A DNA stretch of 16,164 bases from an uncultured Bacilli bacterium. GTDB lineage: Bacteria > Bacillota_I > Bacilli_A > RF39 > UBA660. A model generated the notes under the pieces. The model saw nothing but the letters and a program-made list of their open reading frames with translations, was not told the DNA's origin and did no database searches. The stretch is from positions 1-16,164 of the forward strand of contig CANQNZ010000017.1 of NCBI GenBank assembly GCA_947625365.1. The letters run 5' to 3'. Positions 13,701-16,164 of this stretch are shown here, one piece after another. A program made the translations under genes and the position numbers. The first letter of the stretch is position 1. The number at the start of each line of letters is the position of its first letter.

Positions 13701-15756
13701 TATTAAGTCATTTTACCATCCAAAAGGATATTATGGAAAATTTAATTTATTTGATAAAATTTCTGACTTTGAACCAAAATACATTCTTTGGATATTACAA
13801 TATTATTCTCAAAAAGATTATTTAACTGATATCTTTGGTGAAAATTTGGATAATTCCATAAATATAAAAAATTGGAATGAAGAGCAAAAACAAAAATTTT
13901 ATCCTGCCATGTTCAATTTTAAAAAGTTTTTAAGCGCTCACTATGAAGACTATAAGGAAAATAAAGATGATTTAGAAATTAAATTAGATAAAAATATATC
14001 TATATATAAATCTATAAATATATATGATTACATCAAGCAAAAGATAAATGATTATCCATGTAGTAATGATATAATTGACTTTGCTTTAGATAATCTATAT
14101 GAAAGCAAACAAAATCTTTTAAAAGAAGCATGGCAAAATGAAAATTATCGAGAGTCTTCTGTTTTAAAAGTTAATAAACAAATTCATAAATACTTTCTTA
14201 ATATTTTAAACAGTATAACAAGTGATTTAACTCATATATATACCCAAGCGAATAACGATTATAGCTTAGATAATTTAAAATCTTTATATATAAATAAGCA
14301 TCCTCGCATTTTTAAAGTATCTGCTAATAAAAGGTCAATAGATATTTATAAATTATTAAGAGAAAATCATTATAGATATGCCAATAAAATCATTGATTTT
14401 GTTTTAGATAATTTAAATGATAATGATACCAAGTTATTAAAAGAAGCATGGCAAAGTGAAGATTATCGTCATAGTAATCAGTTAGTATATCCTCAAGATA
14501 AAAATAAATTCGATTTAGTTATTGATCGAATTAGAACCGATTTAGATTATATTTATAGTAATACTAAGACTCGTAATAATTGGGAGAAAATAAAATCCGT
14601 TTATTATTCTCTTCATCCAGAAGTGTTTGTGAAATTTGCTGACTTATGTGGTAAATATGAAGAAGAGTATATTTATTTCATGGCTAAAAAATTAAGAGAA
14701 CCTAGATGTAGTTATTTCACTAATATGTTTGGTGAAGATTATCAAAAGATAGTCAATATTAAAGCCCTAACACCAAGAAAACAAGAAGAGTTAAAAGAGC
14801 ATATCCGTAAATTTAAAAATTTCCTAGCGGTTAGTCATAAACGTTATTTAGAAAATAAAGAAGAGTTTATGAAGCCAAAACAAAGGGTAAGTAAGGTAGA
14901 AAAAATAAAGAAACAAGCTAAACTTACTGATTTATGCGGTAAATATGAAGAAGAGTATGTTAACTTTATGGCCAAAAGGTCTAGAGAACCAAGATATAGT
15001 TATTTCATTAACATGTTTGGTGAAGATTATCAAAAAGAAATCGATATTCAGGCCTTAACTTCAAACGAGCAAGAAGAGTTAAAAGAACATATTCGTAAGT
15101 TTAAAAATGTTTTAGCGACTAGTCATAAATGTTATTTAGAAAATAAAGAAGAATTTATGAAACCAAAACAAAGGGTAGTTAACGTCCAAAAACAAACAAT
15201 AGTAAAATCAAGTATTCAACAAGCAATAGAGGAAATAGACAACAGTTATCCTTATCATGAACCTGTAATTAAATTGATTTTACAAAAAGAGTTAACATTA
15301 AATGAAAAGAAAAATTATCAAGAGATGTTAAAAATAATAATTAGTAAATTAAAGTTTTTATATCAGCAAGCTAGTGACCCTTATGATTTAGAAGAAATAT
15401 TAAGATTATATGATAAATACTATAAAGTAATTAGTTTAAATAAACTTGAGAATTTAAATCAAAGAAGTAAAAAAATTAAAGAAATTTTAACTAATTCCGT
15501 TTTAGCAACGGAAATGCAAGAATATGTAATGAAAATTGAAACTTATGCAACTTTATTATATATTCCGGAAATAATGGGTTATGATTTTCCAATTGAAACA
15601 ATTGCTAATTTATTAGATATTGATAAAATTACGGCTTTAAAATATATTAAAAATGGACTTAGGGCTATTTCAAATAATTTAATGTATTTAACTAATGAAA
15701 GAGTGTTTGACTCTGGAAAACAAAAGTTAGAAAGAGATATAGCAAAAGGCGAGTAA
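7786..15756 (+). CDS. Primary-type sigma-70 factor with a giant ~2300-residue tandem-repeat tail
   Basis: A 2656-aa, roughly 310 kDa cytosolic protein. Residues 5-60 resemble sigma region 1.1, 84-117 region 1.2, 120-190 region 2 (RLVVSIAKRY, KFSTYATWWIRQ, RTVRIPVHM), 200-275 region 3, and 285-340 region 4 with the helix-turn-helix TLDEVGQIMGITRERVRQIE (311-330). A normal sigma would end near residue 345. Here the frame continues without interruption into about 24 degenerate helical units of about 95 aa. Typical units start with IYD/IYE, then EYVxFIL, then FFGxDF or EAWQSEDYR, and end in a K-rich helix. A last helix-turn-helix-like segment lies at 2603-2628. There are no signal peptides or membrane segments. 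Start ATG 7786 is preferred to the in-frame GTG at 7777, because AAGGAAG (7771-7777) is correctly spaced for it. Tail function is unknown. Confidence 0.92.
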   Translation: MKKIKSLDDIKKGLLALGKKQGYITFAEIEEATNTLDIDDKALDDLYNYFSQNKIELTDEDVSEIVNAEQEKMVEKVKSNDSTYAYLKEIEQINLLTAEQEKKLAKAVSEGSLEAKEQLINANLRLVVSIAKRYVGRGLDFLDLIQEGNGGLMKAAAKFDYNKGYKFSTYATWWIRQGITRAIADQSRTVRIPVHMVEIINKMVRAQIQMIADLNREPTDVELAAELGINIKQLHKIQKYSQDTVSLGTKMYEENDSELEEFIPDEQQNTEEEALSPLLNLELRKAFDKVLSPREIKVINLRWLSPEGERTLDEVGQIMGITRERVRQIEAKAFRKLRASYQSAHLKSYIKDYDETPIIKTVSVSTYFKTDLKFIRVALPFMPISVDNALYRAFGLDLDKKIDPRTELKGVGPLKVFINRYRKLYVQTSSEKVLTAAIANPNLFDMYEHGKLKDIYTMYPEYAPEHIDYCLKEYKFYSNSLFLKNNKEFHISSVFLNARNFLLSVSSFENCLKRAYYDYIESKSYTITEYFGLQFNALRIITLYLSAEEYDTLVSYFGPDLTNKHFFEDKKELENLKIKFHLILKNPENYAKHVISFNDYFKDFPEEYTTLMLNLYPYADLILTMFYNNLNNNIRLSKENERKLNILKQFYTKYYPLYFENPKEFRLIGQDYVDFNNGKIFSTDIYHYLQKFSNIKYSKTIINTLLNGLNKFEVSTLKNVWQQKEYRASTKLFVNNQKDMMFYNIIMKLNFILNKIYQTQKPLNVLKNYAKEAARYHLCFSTESIYDLIEDEVKYPKKLIDFILDNRKEKTAQLLQKIYMNEDFKKGYRHVYLASDKPTLDRTIKIIQKDLETLSEKVGEDYSEETLKSVYYQVKTKRGIKKPAFTIYDRFPEFDREYVEFILSQSTFKRREALSFFFGPDFNNMVDYQNLSKEKKQELNKVLYNFSRTLQKNLEDYKKTKKYKNTFTYNTIYFQIKNRIPEYNLSKEFITYILKDIKSDFLARKFKDLNFDIIPDINGQAEEQTYFKIVKRVVTQIKEAYKLAATDDLETLKITYDNNKNLDAFKSFTIYDKFKNYDRQYVEFILYQTISKRRENLVFFFGEDFNKRICFEDLAMPERKNLSVLLQKTRKSLEQNLDDYKKIKKYKNPFTYNTIYFHIKNRMPEYNLSKEFITYILKDIKSDFLVKKFKDFNFDIIPDINNHAEEQNYFRIVKRVIKKIKEVYKLAATDDLETLKTTYDNNKNLGSFKSFTIYDKFPEFDREYVEFTLYQTISKRRENLVFFFGPNFNNMVDYQNLSEKTKQELDKVLYNFKTTLQKNLEDYKKTKKYKNTFTYNTIYFKIKNRMPEYNLSKEFITYILNDIKSDFLAKKFKDLNFDIIPDINGQIEEQTYLRIIKKVIKQIKEVYKLAATDDLETLKTTYDNNKNLESFKNFTIYDKFKNYDKQYVEFILYQTHGTKRSSLINYFGEDFNKRICFENLTSSERRNLSVLLQKIKKDLIHNLEEYQKSQKYKNTFPCDTIYFHIKNRMPEYNLSKEFIMFILKSLNKKFVHDIFPNNNFDIIPVLTGNYQKNEYSKLINDVCNRLKEVYDSAPAFDLETLKATYISRQNKNLYELFPTYPKDYVEIIANNYSNREKLEKYFAEDYTRRVDNNHMPANQKISFNNLITHFSSQLQDNYAAYEKGAFENKNEAIFPKYTIYEYIQRTVIQYSFSKEIIDYMLKNINLAQEEVLTKIRKEDFSVLKIDSISKQDYRIINYMIMGIRNRLVKIYSQTDDYSLENLIKVNMLNSTKIRYFNLFDKTCEYPQEYVILMLENNAKLKNFFATCFGNDYLTRIDILALEKNIKDDLHVKISIFKTMLKRYFPEYMKTGKVSYQASGSRVQKLTIYEYIQKAQTDFSYAKEIIDLYLDNLSNKEEDILKEAWQSEDYRQSNILVIPKKARFFHRTIKKIRIKICTLYTEASKNNLTQVEDIKSFYHPKGYYGKFNLFDKISDFEPKYILWILQYYSQKDYLTDIFGENLDNSINIKNWNEEQKQKFYPAMFNFKKFLSAHYEDYKENKDDLEIKLDKNISIYKSINIYDYIKQKINDYPCSNDIIDFALDNLYESKQNLLKEAWQNENYRESSVLKVNKQIHKYFLNILNSITSDLTHIYTQANNDYSLDNLKSLYINKHPRIFKVSANKRSIDIYKLLRENHYRYANKIIDFVLDNLNDNDTKLLKEAWQSEDYRHSNQLVYPQDKNKFDLVIDRIRTDLDYIYSNTKTRNNWEKIKSVYYSLHPEVFVKFADLCGKYEEEYIYFMAKKLREPRCSYFTNMFGEDYQKIVNIKALTPRKQEELKEHIRKFKNFLAVSHKRYLENKEEFMKPKQRVSKVEKIKKQAKLTDLCGKYEEEYVNFMAKRSREPRYSYFINMFGEDYQKEIDIQALTSNEQEELKEHIRKFKNVLATSHKCYLENKEEFMKPKQRVVNVQKQTIVKSSIQQAIEEIDNSYPYHEPVIKLILQKELTLNEKKNYQEMLKIIISKLKFLYQQASDPYDLEEILRLYDKYYKVISLNKLENLNQRSKKIKEILTNSVLATEMQEYVMKIETYATLLYIPEIMGYDFPIETIANLLDIDKITALKYIKNGLRAISNNLMYLTNERVFDSGKQKLERDIAKGE
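10438..12615 (+). repeat. Four tandem ~549 bp A+B repeats in a 1098 bp higher-order pattern
   Basis: Repeats begin at FTIYD codons at 10438, 10987, 11536 and 12085, each exactly 549 bp (183 aa) apart. The fourth runs 531 bp to 12615. Copies 1 and 3 share FPEFDREYVEF and FNNMVDYQNLS; copies 2 and 4 share FKNYD and FNKRICFE. This indicates duplication of a 1098 bp pair. Copies 2 and 3 share YQTISKRRENLVFFFG, which suggests later exchange. The type B half of copy 4 is the most diverged. Confidence 0.9.
14635..15210 (+). repeat. 288 bp tandem duplication of a type A unit
   Basis: Two copies start at 14635 and 14923, 288 bp (96 aa) apart. Both encode DLCGKYEEEY, MFGEDYQK, QEELKEHIRKFKN and NKEEFMKPKQRV. 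Similarity fades around 15178. This is a younger event than most of the array and duplicates only the A type, unlike the A+B units at 10438-12615. Confidence 0.88.
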
Positions 15757-15784
15757 TACTACTAATAACTCGCTTTTTATTTTG
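15749..15784 (+). terminator. Terminator of the giant sigma gene
   Basis: GCGAGT (15749-15754) and ACTCGC (15768-15773) form a six base-pair stem followed by TTTTTATTTT. The 5' arm contains the stop codon region. Confidence 0.75.
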
Positions 15785-15813
15785 TCGAAATTTGTCGAAC
15801 GGAATTTGTTGAA
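15781..15813 (+). promoter_or_regulatory. Tandem Spo0A-box-like direct repeats
   Basis: TTTGTCGAA occurs at 15781-15789 and again at 15791-15799, one helical turn (10 bp) apart. A third copy with one change, TTTGTTGAA, lies at 15805-15813 and overlaps the -35 of the next promoter. TGTCGAA is the Bacillus Spo0A (0A-box) consensus, and tandem 10 bp spacing is known at Spo0A targets such as abrB. The third box lying on the -35 would suit repression (inference). Confidence 0.55.
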
Positions 15814-15837
15814 AGCTTTTAAATTTTAAGATATTCT
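15809..15837 (+). promoter_or_regulatory. Sigma-A-like promoter of the 52-aa ORF
   Basis: TTGAAA (15809-15814) and TATTCT (15832-15837) are separated by 17 bp. The predicted start is near 15844, just before the AAAAGGAG ribosome site. Confidence 0.6.
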
Positions 15838-15860
15838 AGTAGTAAGAAAAGGAGTTTTAT

Positions 15861-16019
15861 ATGTATGAAGTTTTAGATAGTGCGGCATTAAAGACATTTG
15901 TTAGTAAGTATTTTCAAGGTTGGGAAAAAGATATTTGGAAAGTAAGCAAAATATCATATCAGGGTGTAGTAGAATATTTAATTAATGAACATTATTTATT
16001 TACCGTTAAAGAACAGTAA
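15861..16019 (+). CDS. Unrecognised 52-aa small protein
   Basis: ATG at 15861 follows AAAAGGAG (15847-15854) by six nucleotides and the frame stops at 16017-16019, directly before a good terminator. It begins MYEVLDSAALKTF and has a Trp-containing middle (GWEKDIWKVSKIS) followed by an amphipathic helix-like end (VVEYLINEHYLF). There is no signal peptide or transmembrane segment. A dedicated promoter, strong ribosome site and terminator make it a real monocistronic gene. I recognise no family. The Spo0A-box-like repeats upstream suggest control by growth phase or nutrient state (inference). Confidence 0.78.
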   Translation: MYEVLDSAALKTFVSKYFQGWEKDIWKVSKISYQGVVEYLINEHYLFTVKEQ

Positions 16020-16020
16020 A

Positions 16021-16047
16021 AAAACAAAGTCATTTTGGCTTTGTTTT
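16021..16047. terminator. Bidirectional terminator between the 52-aa ORF and tRNA-Asn
   Basis: AAAACAAAG (16021-16029) and CTTTGTTTT (16039-16047) form a perfect nine base-pair stem with a nine-nucleotide loop. It serves the small gene on the + strand and the tRNA on the - strand. Confidence 0.8.
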
Positions 16048-16059
16048 AATATTCTTAAA

Positions 16060-16135
16060 TGGCGCCTGATGTGGGACTCGAACCTACGACCTAACGGTTA
16101 ACAGCCGTGCGCTCTACCGACTGAGCTAATCAGGC
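16060..16135 (-). tRNA. tRNA-Asn (anticodon GTT)
   Basis: The minus strand folds as a standard 76-nt cloverleaf. The acceptor stem is GCCTGAT/ATCAGGC, the D arm is GCTC...GAGC with GG in the loop, and the anticodon loop CTGTTAA has GTT at positions 34-36 (plus 16100-16102). The T arm contains GGTTCGAGTCC. The discriminator is G73, as usual for tRNA-Asn, and CCA is encoded in the DNA. There is no intron or long variable arm. Confidence 0.97.
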
Positions 16136-16146
16136 ATTGCTTATTC

Positions 16147-16152
16147 ATTATA
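16147..16152 (-). promoter_or_regulatory. -10 element of the tRNA-Asn promoter (-35 outside window)
   Basis: The minus strand carries a perfect TATAAT at plus 16147-16152, placing the transcript start about five nucleotides before the mature tRNA 5' end. The matching -35 would lie at or just beyond the right edge. Confidence 0.5.
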
Positions 16153-16164
16153 TACTAATATTAT

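Larger units (their letters stand above)
8824..15540 (+). repeat. Array of about 24 degenerate ~95-aa (~285 bp) coding units in the sigma tail
   Basis: The tail can be read as two related unit types. Type A has IYDxF, (E/Q)YVEFIL, FFGxDF and a closing K-rich helix. Type B has TIYxxIK, SKEFITYIL or (E/K)IIDxxLDNL, often LLKEAWQSEDYR, and a final (I)K-xx-Y helix. Both share the IY opening, a middle (Y/I)(V/I)xF(I/V)L helix and an aromatic-G/Q-x-D/E-F/Y turn, which suggests one ancestral unit. The first units (from about residue 365, for example YRAFGLDL) are the most diverged. Unit count is by eye. Confidence 0.7.

Noticed and set aside
10438..15210. Regular direct repeats that could suggest a CRISPR array or satellite DNA
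   Set aside because: The repeats are hundreds of bases long, keep the reading frame exactly and encode conserved protein motifs; they are coding repeats.
7786..15756. Giant gene as an assembly artefact joining several genes
   Set aside because: There is no internal stop over 7.9 kb, repeat units vary gradually from one end to the other, and promoter and terminator flank the whole frame. Copy number of the 549 bp repeats could still be misassembled.

Overview
The window looks like a low-GC Bacillota/Bacilli-type chromosome. Coding sequence is very AT-rich and tryptophan is read from TGG with no in-frame TGA, so the standard bacterial code applies. Shine-Dalgarno sites are clear, sigma-A-like promoters have 16-18 bp spacers, and a tRNA-dependent T-box leader is present. 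The gene set (PduL-type phosphotransacetylase, M3 oligopeptidase, DusB, TyrRS, primary-type sigma factor) would suit an uncultured, gut-type Firmicute, but the lineage cannot be fixed from this sequence alone.

Layout: (1) 1-261, minus strand, is the 5' end of a collagen-like Gly-X-Y surface protein that runs off the left edge. (2) 262-550 is a 289 bp intergenic region with a strong + strand terminator and no gene upstream of it. (3) 551-1627 is a GT2 glycosyltransferase with TPR-like repeats, followed by its own terminator. (4) 1700-2272 is pduL, ending in a hairpin shared with the convergent pepF-like peptidase (2299-4029, minus). (5) 4108-5085 is dusB and 5132-5572 is an unrecognised 146-aa protein. 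(6) 5580-5824 is a promoter plus tyrosine T-box leader, controlling one frame (5842-7635) in which a P-loop kinase-like domain is joined to tyrosyl-tRNA synthetase. An internal RBS and ATG precede the TyrRS part. (7) 7786-15756 is a 2656-aa protein: a full primary-type sigma-70 factor (about 345 residues) followed by about 2300 residues of tandem degenerate ~95-aa units and a C-terminal helix-turn-helix-like segment. (8) 15861-16019 is a 52-aa ORF behind two perfect and one imperfect Spo0A-box sequences. (9) 16060-16135, minus, is tRNA-Asn(GTT).

The most unusual object is the sigma-factor/giant-repeat protein. The sigma part keeps regions 1.1 to 4 and should bind core RNA polymerase. The tail has grown by tandem duplication, still visible at DNA level as 549 bp units arranged in a 1098 bp higher-order repeat and as a separate 288 bp duplication. 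I know of no described system with this architecture.

Secondary themes: the P-loop/TyrRS fusion hinges on an A8 tract where a single extra A would restore two overlapping genes. Three weak, independent hints point to a sporulation-type network: the collagen-like gene with a sigmaE/K-like promoter, a glycosyltransferase beside it, and the Spo0A boxes. None of these is proven here.
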